Source: Linderina pennispora
Taxonomy: Eukaryota; Kickxellomycota; Kickxellomycetes; Kickxellales; Kickxellaceae
Direction of reading: 5' to 3'
NCBI RefSeq assembly: GCF_002104995.1
Contig: NW_024468251.1
Coordinates: 310,001 to 374,000 of the forward strand
DNA: 64,000 nt
In this document: positions 55,594 to 64,000 of the stretch, one piece after another
How the letters are laid out: each line of letters starts with the position of its first letter
How positions within the stretch are numbered: the stretch's first letter is position 1
Notes under the pieces: generated by a model
Told to the model about the DNA's origin: nothing
What the model saw: only the letters and a program-made list of their open reading frames with translations
Databases searched by the model: none
Made by a program: the position numbers and the translations under genes

Positions 55594-57273
55594 ATGGGCT
55601 GGATTGACAATCTCAATAGTCATGTCGCCAAATCGCCGGTCGGCCGGTGGTTCCGTCTCAGCGGCTCCGGCGCAGTCGTCGAGCGCGACAACTCAAAGTT
55701 CTCCGTCGAAATCCGTGCTGGTCTGACGACATTCATCACGATGGCGTATATCATCTCGACCAACTCGCTCATCCTGACCGACACGGGTGGTACGTGCGAC
55801 TGTGACCGCGAGCAGTTTGGTGCCACGTGCGCCAATGACCCAGCCTACGCGTCGTGCCTCCAGGAAATCAAGATGGACTTTATCACGGCCACATGCGCGA
55901 TCTGCTGCATCGGCTGTGTCCTAATGGGTGTTGTTGGTAACCTGCCGATTGCATTGGCTCCCGGAATGGGCCTGAACGCCTACTTCACCTACACTGTTGT
56001 TGGATTCCATGGCACTGGCAAGGTGCCATACACCAGGGCGCTGGCTGCCGTGTGCATTGAGGGCATCATTTTCTTCATCCTGTCGCTTGTCGGCCTTCGC
56101 CAGTGGCTTGCCCGTCTCATCCCGGCCAGCCTCAAGACTGCCACTGCTGCTGGCATCGGAATCTACCTGGCATTTATCGGTCTGCAGTCGTCTGCTGGAA
56201 TCGGCCTCATCACCGGCAGCTCGGCTACTCTGGTTGAGCTCGGTGGGTGCCCGCCCGAGTTCCGTGACGAGAAACATGTGTGCACCTCGCATCATATGGC
56301 CGGTGGGCCGACCTGGCTCGGCATCGCCGGTATCATCATCATTACCATTCTGATGCTGTATCGCGTCAAGGGCGCCATTCTGGCTGGTATCCTGCTGGTT
56401 GCCATCATCTCATGGCCGCGTGGCACGCCGGTCTCATACTTCCCCTACACGGAGAATGGCGACATTGGCTTCAAATTCTTCAAGAAGGTCGTCACGTTCC
56501 ATCCGATCCAGAACATTCTAGCTAAATTTGACTGGGAGTTGAAGGATGGCGACGTGTGGCTGGCCCTGATCACGTTCCTGTACGTGGATATCCTCGACTG
56601 CACGGGCACCATGTTCTCGATGGCCAAGTTTGGTGGCTTCCTCAACGAGCGCACGCAGGACTTTGAAGGCTCTGCCTTTGCCTTCCTCTGCGACTCCTCA
56701 ACCATCGCCATTGGCTCCATTCTGGGTCTGTCGCCGGTTTCGACCTTTGTCGAGTCTGGTGCTGGCATTGCGGAGGGCGGCCGCACCGGTCTGACCAGCG
56801 TTGTCACTGGCATCGGGTTCTTTGTCGCCCTGTTCTTTGCGCCTATTTTTGCGTCGTTCCCGCCCTGGGCTACCGGTCCTGCTCTGGTCTCAGTCGGCGC
56901 CATGATGCTCCAGAACGCCGTCCATGTCAACTGGTCGTACATCGGCGATGCAGTGCCTGCCTTTCTGACCATCATCATGATTCCCTTCGGGTACTCGATC
57001 GGATACGGTCTGATTGCCGGCATTGGGTCGTACATCATCATCAACACGCTCGTGTGGCTGCTGGCCAAGGCGTCGCGCGGCCGCATCGTCCCGCCAAACT
57101 ACGAGGACAAGACCGAGTGGAACGCGTACCTGACGCGCGGCCGCTACAAGGCTATTCCTCCGCCCTGGCTCCGCAGGCTCCTGCGCATCAACGCCCCAGA
57201 GCTGTTCGACGACAAGTCGAGCATTGACCGCGAGCTCAAGGCGCAGATGAGCCAGAGCCGCGACATCCTGTAA
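55594..57273 (+). CDS. azgA: AzgA-type purine (adenine/guanine/hypoxanthine) permease, copy 1
   Basis: This 559-aa plasma-membrane protein imports purines by proton symport. It has about 14 membrane segments of the NCS2/AzgA fold: RAGLTTFITMAYIISTNSLIL at the start, GLNAYFTYTVVGFHGTG, GIGIYLAFIGLQSS, and the substrate-binding region DCTGTMFSMAKFGG with the later ESGAGIAEGGRTGLTSVVTG and FAPIFASFPPWATGPAL. An extracellular Cys-rich segment (CDCDREQFGATC) sits after TM1. Fungal AzgA members are regulated by purine and nitrogen supply. It stands in tandem with copy 2 (same strand, 1.3 kb apart), a recent duplication. No frameshift. Confidence 0.93.
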   Translation: MGWIDNLNSHVAKSPVGRWFRLSGSGAVVERDNSKFSVEIRAGLTTFITMAYIISTNSLILTDTGGTCDCDREQFGATCANDPAYASCLQEIKMDFITATCAICCIGCVLMGVVGNLPIALAPGMGLNAYFTYTVVGFHGTGKVPYTRALAAVCIEGIIFFILSLVGLRQWLARLIPASLKTATAAGIGIYLAFIGLQSSAGIGLITGSSATLVELGGCPPEFRDEKHVCTSHHMAGGPTWLGIAGIIIITILMLYRVKGAILAGILLVAIISWPRGTPVSYFPYTENGDIGFKFFKKVVTFHPIQNILAKFDWELKDGDVWLALITFLYVDILDCTGTMFSMAKFGGFLNERTQDFEGSAFAFLCDSSTIAIGSILGLSPVSTFVESGAGIAEGGRTGLTSVVTGIGFFVALFFAPIFASFPPWATGPALVSVGAMMLQNAVHVNWSYIGDAVPAFLTIIMIPFGYSIGYGLIAGIGSYIIINTLVWLLAKASRGRIVPPNYEDKTEWNAYLTRGRYKAIPPPWLRRLLRINAPELFDDKSSIDRELKAQMSQSRDIL

Positions 57274-58553
57274 TCACACGGCCCTCGCAATGTTATCTTC
57301 CGGGTCCAACAAAAAGCGCCCAGAGCCCAGCGACCCAGAGCTGGCGCTCGAAAGTTCCCACCGTTTCTAATCATTTTTTGTGCCCTTTTCAGTGCTGTCC
57401 GTTTCAACTTTGCCCCAATTTTCTCTAGCGATTGCCCAGAGGGACCGTCGGTGGCATCTGCTTCTTCGCTCTGGGAAGGATGCGCATGGCCGCTCCACTG
57501 CCAAAGCCGCGCTGACCAGATCTGGCGCAGTTGCGCCGGCCGCAGATCGAGACGGTGGTTTTCTACTGTGGCTCACAGCGAAAGTGGGATGTTTCTGTAA
57601 AAGGCGCCCCTCTAACACAGGGTCAATTTTCCCAACCCCGGATAATGTCACGGCGCTCCATGTTCCCTGCGCGTGATTCTGCGCACCGTCCCGGACGCGG
57701 TATGGCCTGGTACCATCGCCGGTCCGCTGCCAGCATGACCTGATGCCTCGCCCCTAGTAGCTGCGGTCCCATGGACAGGTGTCACAAATAGTGCACAGAG
57801 TGGGATTAACAGCGGCAACTGTGATTCACGCCTTTTTTGTCATGCTCTCATTCCCCCAGCTTTCTTCCCGGACGCGTCTGCAACTTGACAGGCTGGAATG
57901 CCACAATGCGTTGTGATCGACACCGTCACTGGAACAACAAATCCGTTCGTATCTGTCTCATCACATCAGCCGTCGCTGAGTTAACAGCGGGCGAGGGGCG
58001 GAGGGGGTGGGTCGCGGCCCCTGGTCCCTCCGACGGTTCTGCACATGAAAGGCAGCGCTTCTCCGGCGACGCCAATCCGCCCTTGACATGCTGTCCCGGC
58101 GTTCTTTTTGCGGGGGAGTCCTGTAGAATCCGCATCTCTCTGCGATGCTCTTGCCTTGGTGGATCATGCAATGCGGGAAGGCAAAGTACGTGCGCACGTA
58201 ATAATGCTGCAGGCCCCACTGCCAGCCCTCCTCCACCGGCGACCTTGGAAAGAAAAAAATCGGTCGCCAGGGAGTGACACCTGCACATCCTTTTGCTCTC
58301 AAAAAATTTTGTTCCGAGCTCATCCTCATTAGCAAGTGCGCGCAAAGGGGATTTTATTTCGTTCACTGCACACTGGCCGCCTTCCGCCGGATCGAGTATA
58401 AATAGCATTGGGCCCGCCCATTGTTCGTCTACCAGAAGGAATAGGACAACGCATCTCTCTTGTGTGCAACTTTTTTGTCTCCCTCCTATATACACCCCTG
58501 TAATATCTGTTACGGCACGCTACCTCTGCCCATTGCCACTTACTGTCTCAAGC
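57274..58553. promoter_or_regulatory. Intergenic between AzgA copies, promoter of copy 2
   Basis: This 1.3-kb region is GC-mixed and without a gene. A TATAAAT box lies at about 58397-58403, 155 bp before the copy 2 ATG. I found no clear purine-pathway factor site. Confidence 0.5.
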
Positions 58554-60239
58554 ATGGGCTGGATTGACAAGCTAAACACCCGTGTCGCCCGCACGCCTTT
58601 CGGCAAGTGGTTCCGCCTCGAGGGCTCCGGCGCGCCGTCCGAGCGTGCTGGATCCAAGTTCTCTGTCGAATTGCGCGCTGGTCTGACGACATTCATCGCC
58701 ATGGCATATATCATCTCGACGAATGCGCTCATCCTCACCGACTCTGGAGGTCCTTGCGATTGCGACCGCGAAAAGTTCGGCGCTACCTGCGAAACAGATC
58801 CCGCCTACGCGACATGCCTCCAGGAGGTCAAGCTGGATCTGATTACAGCCACCTGCGCCATCTCCTGCCTTGCCTGTGTGCTGATGGGTGCCCTGGCTAA
58901 CCTGCCGATTGCGCTGGCTCCCGGAATGGGCCTCAACGCCTACTTTGCGTACACCGTCGTTGGGTTCCACGGCACTGGCAAGGTCACGTACCAGAATGCT
59001 GTTGCGGCTGTATGCATCGAGGGCATCATCTTCTTTGTGCTGTCGGTCATTGGTCTGCGCCAATGGTTTGCGCGTCTGATCCCGCTGTGCCTCAAGACTG
59101 CCACTGCCGCCGGTATCGGAATCTACCTGGCATTTATCGGTCTGCAGTCGTCGGCTGGAATCGGCCTCATCACCGGCAGCCCGGCTACTCTAGTTGAGCT
59201 CGGCGGGTGCCCGCCCGAGTTCCGCGACAAGAACAACCTGTGCACCTCTCACCACATGCAGGGCGGCCCGACCTGGCTCGGCATCATGGGTCTGATGGTT
59301 ATCGGCACTCTTCTCCTGTACAGACTCAAGGGCGCTATCCTGATCGGCATTGTGCTCGTCGCCATCATCTCGTGGCCGCGCCCGACCTCGGTAACATACT
59401 TCCCGTACACCGAGGCCGGCAACGGCGCGTTCGACTACTTCAAAAAGGTGGTCGCCTTCCACCCGATCAAGCACACGCTCAGCTCGTACCACTGGGACCT
59501 GTCGTCGGGCGAAATCTGGATTGCGCTGATCACGTTCCTGTATGTGGATATCCTCGACTGCACAGGCACCATGTTCTCGATGGCCAAGTTTGCTGGCTAC
59601 ATGGACGACAACACCCAGGACTTTGAGGGCTCCAGCATGGCGTTCCTTGTCGACTCGGCGTCGATTGCCATCGGGTCGGCGTTCGGCTCGTCGCCAGTCA
59701 CTGCATTCATCGAGTCTGGCGCGGGCATTGCCGAGGGCGGCAAGACTGGCATTACCACTATGATCACCGGCCTTATGTTCTTCATCTCGCTGTTCTTTGC
59801 TCCGATCTTTGCGTCGTTCCCGCCCTGGGCCACTGGTCCGGCCCTGATTACTGTCGGATCGATGATGATGCGCAATGTTATCTCGATCAACTGGAACTAC
59901 GTTGGCGACGGCCTGCCTGCATTCATCACCATCATTATGATCCCGTTCGGCTACTCGATCGGATACGGTCTGATTGCCGGCATTGGCTCGTTTATCTTCA
60001 TCAACTCTGCTGTCTGGATCTTGCACAAGGTCTCCGGCGGCAGAATCTGTCCGCCCAACTTCAACGAGCGCGACAACTGGGTCGAGTTTGTCACCCGCGG
60101 TGGCTTCAAGAGCAACATCCCGCCCTGGATCATGCGCCTGTTTGGCAAGCAGCCGGTCTCGCTGGCTCCTCACCACGACGTCGGCTCGGAGAACGAGCTC
60201 AAGGAGATCGCAATCGAGAACAGCAAGTCAATCCACTAA
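58554..60239 (+). CDS. azgA: AzgA-type purine permease, copy 2
   Basis: This 561-aa copy has the same layout as copy 1, starting MGWIDKLNTRVARTP, with the same Cys-rich loop (CDCDREKFGATC), GIGIYLAFIGLQSS, DCTGTMFSMAKFAGY, ESGAGIAEGGKTGITTMITG and APIFASFPPWATGPALIT. The reading frame is open further upstream, but the ATG at 58554 gives a start matching copy 1 and follows a TATAAAT box. The C-tail differs and ends with NELKEIAIENSKSIH. Copies differ most in termini and loops, and least in a central stretch. Confidence 0.93.
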   Translation: MGWIDKLNTRVARTPFGKWFRLEGSGAPSERAGSKFSVELRAGLTTFIAMAYIISTNALILTDSGGPCDCDREKFGATCETDPAYATCLQEVKLDLITATCAISCLACVLMGALANLPIALAPGMGLNAYFAYTVVGFHGTGKVTYQNAVAAVCIEGIIFFVLSVIGLRQWFARLIPLCLKTATAAGIGIYLAFIGLQSSAGIGLITGSPATLVELGGCPPEFRDKNNLCTSHHMQGGPTWLGIMGLMVIGTLLLYRLKGAILIGIVLVAIISWPRPTSVTYFPYTEAGNGAFDYFKKVVAFHPIKHTLSSYHWDLSSGEIWIALITFLYVDILDCTGTMFSMAKFAGYMDDNTQDFEGSSMAFLVDSASIAIGSAFGSSPVTAFIESGAGIAEGGKTGITTMITGLMFFISLFFAPIFASFPPWATGPALITVGSMMMRNVISINWNYVGDGLPAFITIIMIPFGYSIGYGLIAGIGSFIFINSAVWILHKVSGGRICPPNFNERDNWVEFVTRGGFKSNIPPWIMRLFGKQPVSLAPHHDVGSENELKEIAIENSKSIH

Positions 60240-60548
60240 TCCCCAACACCAGCTACTAATCTCTCTCTGTAATCATCTACCACTAATAATCAAATCAATG
60301 CTCTGGCCTCTTTTTTTTCTTCCGCCGATGTCAATGTCTCCAGCGAAAAGACTGGTTTGACAAAAAACTTTTTCCTTCTATTTAACCCTCCTTGCGCCAT
60401 TTCTCTTGCTCGCATTTCTTCTATCTACTTGTTCTTGCTGCTGTGCAACTGGGAACCTACGCAGAGGCACACGTGCACATTTTCTATCTATATATACACA
60501 TATCATACACAGCAACCTGCGCGTAACGGGAGGATCGGTATACTGAGA
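60240..60548 (+). promoter_or_regulatory. UTP20 promoter
   Basis: About 309 bp with the AzgA copy 2 3' end, T-rich sequence and TATATATACACATAT-like stretches near 60488-60503. Confidence 0.5.
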
Positions 60549-63500
60549 ATGAAGGACACAGGGTTTGCGGCGCAGCTGAACACCACGGGCGGTGCCAACA
60601 CCTACCGGTTCAAGTCTTTCAAGCAGCGCGTCGAGGGGATCGAGATCAATGTCTCGCGGCGCGTGAAGCGCGACCTCGATGAGCCCGAAGAGTACGACTC
60701 GTACCTGGCCGAGGCTGTGCTCAAGTGGGGCGAGCTCAACTGCACAAACGACTTTACAGAGCTTCTGAGGAAGATCAGAGACTACCATCCAGTCGCTGGC
60801 CCAGGTCCTCTACCACAAGGAGCAGATCGTCGGCGTGCTGGAGGGCTACCTGTCGATGGATCACGAAGGCGTACTTGAGCCTGTGCTAGAGTAAGTTGCG
60901 CGCTGGCAGTGGGTAGCCATGTGTATCTGGCATGCTGCATGTATGTGTTGCTAACTCTTTCCTGTGAGCTATAGTCTGGTCACTACGCTGGCGCGGGATC
61001 TCCAGGACGAATTCATGCCGTTTTACCAGCAGCTGGTCCAGCGCATCCTGCCGCTGATGAAGGTCGAGAACCCCGAAATCGTCGAATGGTCGTGTAATGC
61101 CCTCGCATACTTGTTCAAGTATCTGTCAAAACCCCTGGTTGCCAACCTCAGCTCAACATTCGACCTCGTTGCGCCGATCCTCGGCACAGAGCGGCAGAAG
61201 GCGCACACGCGACGGTTTGCAGCCGAGTCGCTGGCATTCTTGATCCGCAAGCTGCGCGGCGACTCGCTGCAAACGTTTGTTGGCCATGTTGTCCAGGCAC
61301 TGGTCGCGTGTCCAGACAAGCGCGTGGCTGGGTTCAGAGAAGGCATTGCGCTGCTGTTCTTTGAATGCATCCGCAGCGTCGATGGGCGGCTGCACTCGCG
61401 TGCTTCAGGACTCCTCACTGCGCTTCTGGTTGAGCTATACAAGGAGTCCTGTGGGAAGCGGCTCGAGGACAACCAGGTATATCTGCTTACATTGTCGATT
61501 ATCAAGATGTGCCTGCATTACGTGAAGCGCGACACATCCGAACAAATCTGGACGGTTCTTCTCGCTGAGTACGATGGCCAGGTGCGCGCCATCACGGGCT
61601 CGAAGGCCGGTCGGCTTGAGCCATACTGTGCCCTGCTTGGCCTGCTGGCTTCCTGCGACGATTCTGCGCAAAGGCAGCCGTGTCCGCGATTACAAGGCGC
61701 TGTTCCAGCGGTGCCAGTCGGCATTCGAGATCGCGTCACTGGTGAGCAGCGAGACGTATAAGAAGCCGGCCGACGAGAAATGCGTAGCGGTCATGGCCCA
61801 CGAGCGTATCAAGTGGCTCTCGGGCCTGCTTTTGCAGAGCAATGTCACTGAAATGGTGGCTGTCGGAAGGCTGCTGCTGGATGCTGTGTTTGAGAGCGAG
61901 TCAATGAAGACCGCCCTGTCGATGGCGCTGACCCTGGCCCGCCTCGAGTGGTCGCAGTGGAACCAGATCCTGCTTCCATACCTGGTTCCAACTGACAGTC
62001 TCCAAATGGGCTGACCACAAGAACATCTTGCTGCTCTTTTGGGCGGAGCTCTTTCCAGCTGGACATGTTCAAATCATCTACTGCCAGCATCTCGTCGGTC
62101 ATCACATCGCGAGGCCAGATTCTGTTTCCATCGGCGTCCGGGAAGAAGGCAAAGAAGACGGCATCTACGAGCGTATCGCAGTCGCTGCTGCAGTGGCTGC
62201 TCGAGCCTATTGAATGGTCCGATCTACTCGACCACCAAATCACGATTCCATCTGGTGAGGCGACCATGTTCAGCGGATTCGATGACAGCGAGGACGACAA
62301 CACCAGCATGGCTAGCAAGTCATCATCATCTGGGGATTCCAAGAACTCGGTGGTGTCCGAACTCTCGATCAAATCGGCCATCCTGTCGGTTCTGACAAAC
62401 ATCTCGATCGACGCCAGCGTCCTTGTCGATGGTCTTGATTCGTTCTGCACCCAGCTGTCGACGAGTCATTGCGCAGATCACAGCACAGCTTGCCAAGGAC
62501 AGCGAGTATCTGCAGCACACATCGGCTAACGCAAAGCAGCGCTATGACATTGGTCCTGCTGATGGCGGGATCTGGGGTGATGAGGCGAGCGAGGCGCTGG
62601 GATTGCACACGGTCCAAGGACGACAGGCTGTACTGGGGTCCCTATCACCAGCTGCACCCACTCATCACACTGCTTGGCCGTGCCATGGCACTCAAGGCAA
62701 CCACAGCTATGCATGCGCCGCCTGCCTAGCGCTGCGACGACCCTGATGAACCGCTGGGACCGATGTTGTCGCCAGCATTCTGCCGACCCACTACGCAAAC
62801 CCGTCCCTGGATTGATGGTGTTTACCAAATCGCCGACGCGCTCAAGTTTGTGACAACGATGAACCGCGGTGGCAGTGACGCCAGTGCCTGAGGAGGTCAA
62901 GGAGCAGTTTGCCTCTGCCATGTCGACCACGCAGCTAGAGGCGGTCATGCGCTCGGTCGAGAGCAACCTAGTCAGCGTACAGCCCACGCTGCGTCTCAAG
63001 ACCCTGCAGCTGCTATCGCTGTTTGACCAGCTGCCGCTGGAGGAATCCGACGAGGATTCGTTCAGTAAGCGGCACGGGAAGAAGCAGCCGGCTGAGCAGT
63101 GCCCGGCCATCCAGCTCGCCATTGAGCTTGAGTCAACTGAGACAAGCCTGGCCATGTATAAGGAGAAGCTGAACCACCTGCGCCGCCTCACTGTCCTGGC
63201 ATCCAATGGCCGTATTCCTGATGTCTACCAGAATGTACTGCCGTTTGTTGCCCTGGGGCAGCTGTCGGTGAACTTCAGTATGCTGTGGCCCGAGATCATC
63301 AAGCAGATGGGGCTGTTGGCAGGAGCCAAGAGCGATCTGTTCTGGTCAGCGGTATGGGGGCTTCTTCGGCGCTTCAACGACGAGCGCTTGCTGATCGAGA
63401 CCGGGCTGACTCCTGATGCCAAGAAGTGGCTGGCTAACCAGCAGGCTGCGTGGGAGGCCCTGGGCGAATTCGCCAGCCTGCCCAAACTCGACGGACACGC

Positions 63501-64000
63501 GATGGAGTGCCCGAATCTGACGCGCTTTGACCGTGTGTTTGACCACGACAGGGACAACTTTAGCGAGAACCTGGAGGAGGGCTCGGCGCTGTACTCGCGC
63601 CTGCAGTACCTGATGATTGGCGCCAGCTCACCGGACGTGGCGCGCACCGACTACACAAACATCCGTAAGCAGCTGTTCAAGATGCTGGCTGACGTCGGCG
63701 CCCAGGCTGCTGAGCCACACTCGAAGCCGCTGGTGCAGACGTTCTTGGTGTTCGTCCAGGACGACTATGGCTGGACATCGTCGTTCTTTGACCGCCATCA
63801 AGACAAGCGCTTTAACATCGATCTTGCGGGTGTCTGTGCCCTGGATCACCGCTGGACGCTGACCGAGCGCTCGAAGCGGGCTTCCGAAGAACTGTGCGCG
63901 CTGTGGCTCAAGCTGCTTGCCAAGTTCCGTCGGCCGCGCTCGCTGTTCGCCTCCGAGGCACTCTACTCTCTGTATCTGCGCCTGCTGACCAAGGGTGACA
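60549..64000 (+). CDS. UTP20: UTP20, small-subunit processome component (3' truncated by window)
   Basis: Utp20 is a large HEAT-repeat protein of the U3 snoRNP-containing SSU processome, needed for 18S rRNA maturation. The ATG is at 60549. RFKSFKQRVEGIEINVSRR and EAVLKWGELNCT at the start match the family. An 84-bp intron (60891-60974) gives PVLDLVTTLARDLQ across the junction. The repeat region follows with FYQQLVQRILPLM, EWSCNALAYLFKYLSK and RFAAESLAFLIRKLRG. Later segments are a series of helical repeats through KRFNIDLAGVCALDHRW near 63830 to the window end. Single extra bases near 60783, 61670, 61990, 62045, 62205, 62465, 62610, 62730 and 62860 break the frame, so frames shift in the 61.6-62.9 kb region, but each continues the helical-repeat pattern. 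Confidence 0.85.
60891..60974 (+). other. Intron of UTP20
   Basis: Donor GTAAGT at 60891 and acceptor TATAG; the splice gives LEPVLDLVTTLARD. Confidence 0.8.

Noticed and set aside
58293-58553. N-terminal extension of AzgA copy 2
   Set aside because: It contains the TATA box and leader and has no counterpart in copy 1.

Overview
The window is nuclear DNA from a filamentous or zygosporic fungus. It has short spliceosomal introns with GT-AG ends and TACTAAC-like branch points, TATA boxes, fungal gene families (Sec59, Aar2, Pdx1, AzgA, Mlp1/Tpr, GLT1), CAG-encoded poly-Gln tracts, and GC-rich coding DNA next to more AT-rich gene-poor stretches. Several features suggest an early-diverging lineage, most likely Kickxellomycotina (Coemansia-like): a DALRD3-like protein, a ZUP1/Mug105-type peptidase, a bacterial-type GH24 lysozyme, and a gene resembling a repeated leucine-rich family I associate with Kickxellales. 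I saw no rRNA, no convincing tRNA and no CRISPR array.

Layout. 1-561 is the 3' end of UFD1. 562-2885 is gene-poor and holds a decayed minus-strand gene that may derive from a Fanzor-type element. 2886-4093 (-) is a GATA factor. 5240-7682 (+) is an ABCD-type transporter membrane domain without its ATPase. 8063-10097 (-) is a SET/MYND methyltransferase, 10960-12432 (-) a DALRD3-like protein, 12833-14801 (-) cytosolic Hsp70 with a step-type heat-shock element upstream, 15246-17028 (-) dolichol kinase, and 17279-18125 (+) a C78 deubiquitinase. 20017-26823 (+) is glutamate synthase, 27028-29448 (+) a three-KH RNA-binding protein, 29739-30331 (-) a deaminase-fold protein, 30781-32047 (+) AAR2, 32250-33541 an unclear WD-like gene, 33557-34307 (-) a short-chain dehydrogenase, and 34728-37129 (+) a PB1...UBA-like protein.

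37130-46188 is an accessory island. It contains a broken LRR-like family gene, a signal-peptide ORF that stops at once, an intact secreted SH3b-GH24 lysozyme, an HMG-box pseudogene, a 3' fragment of an acyl-CoA synthetase, and a His/Gly/Tyr-rich small protein. 46189-51681 (+) is the nuclear-basket nucleoporin Tpr/Mlp1, 52068-53801 (+) is Pdx1 of the pyruvate dehydrogenase complex, 55594-57273 and 58554-60239 (+) are tandem AzgA purine permeases, and 60549 to the end (+) is the 5' part of UTP20.

The genes are a housekeeping mix (proteostasis, ribosome biogenesis, splicing, nitrogen assimilation, purine uptake) and not one pathway. Many conserved genes are read in several frames. In every case I could resolve, the break is one extra base on the coding strand and the protein continues in the next frame without decay. 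I read these as sequencing insertions and give such genes one span, with the approximate shift sites noted.
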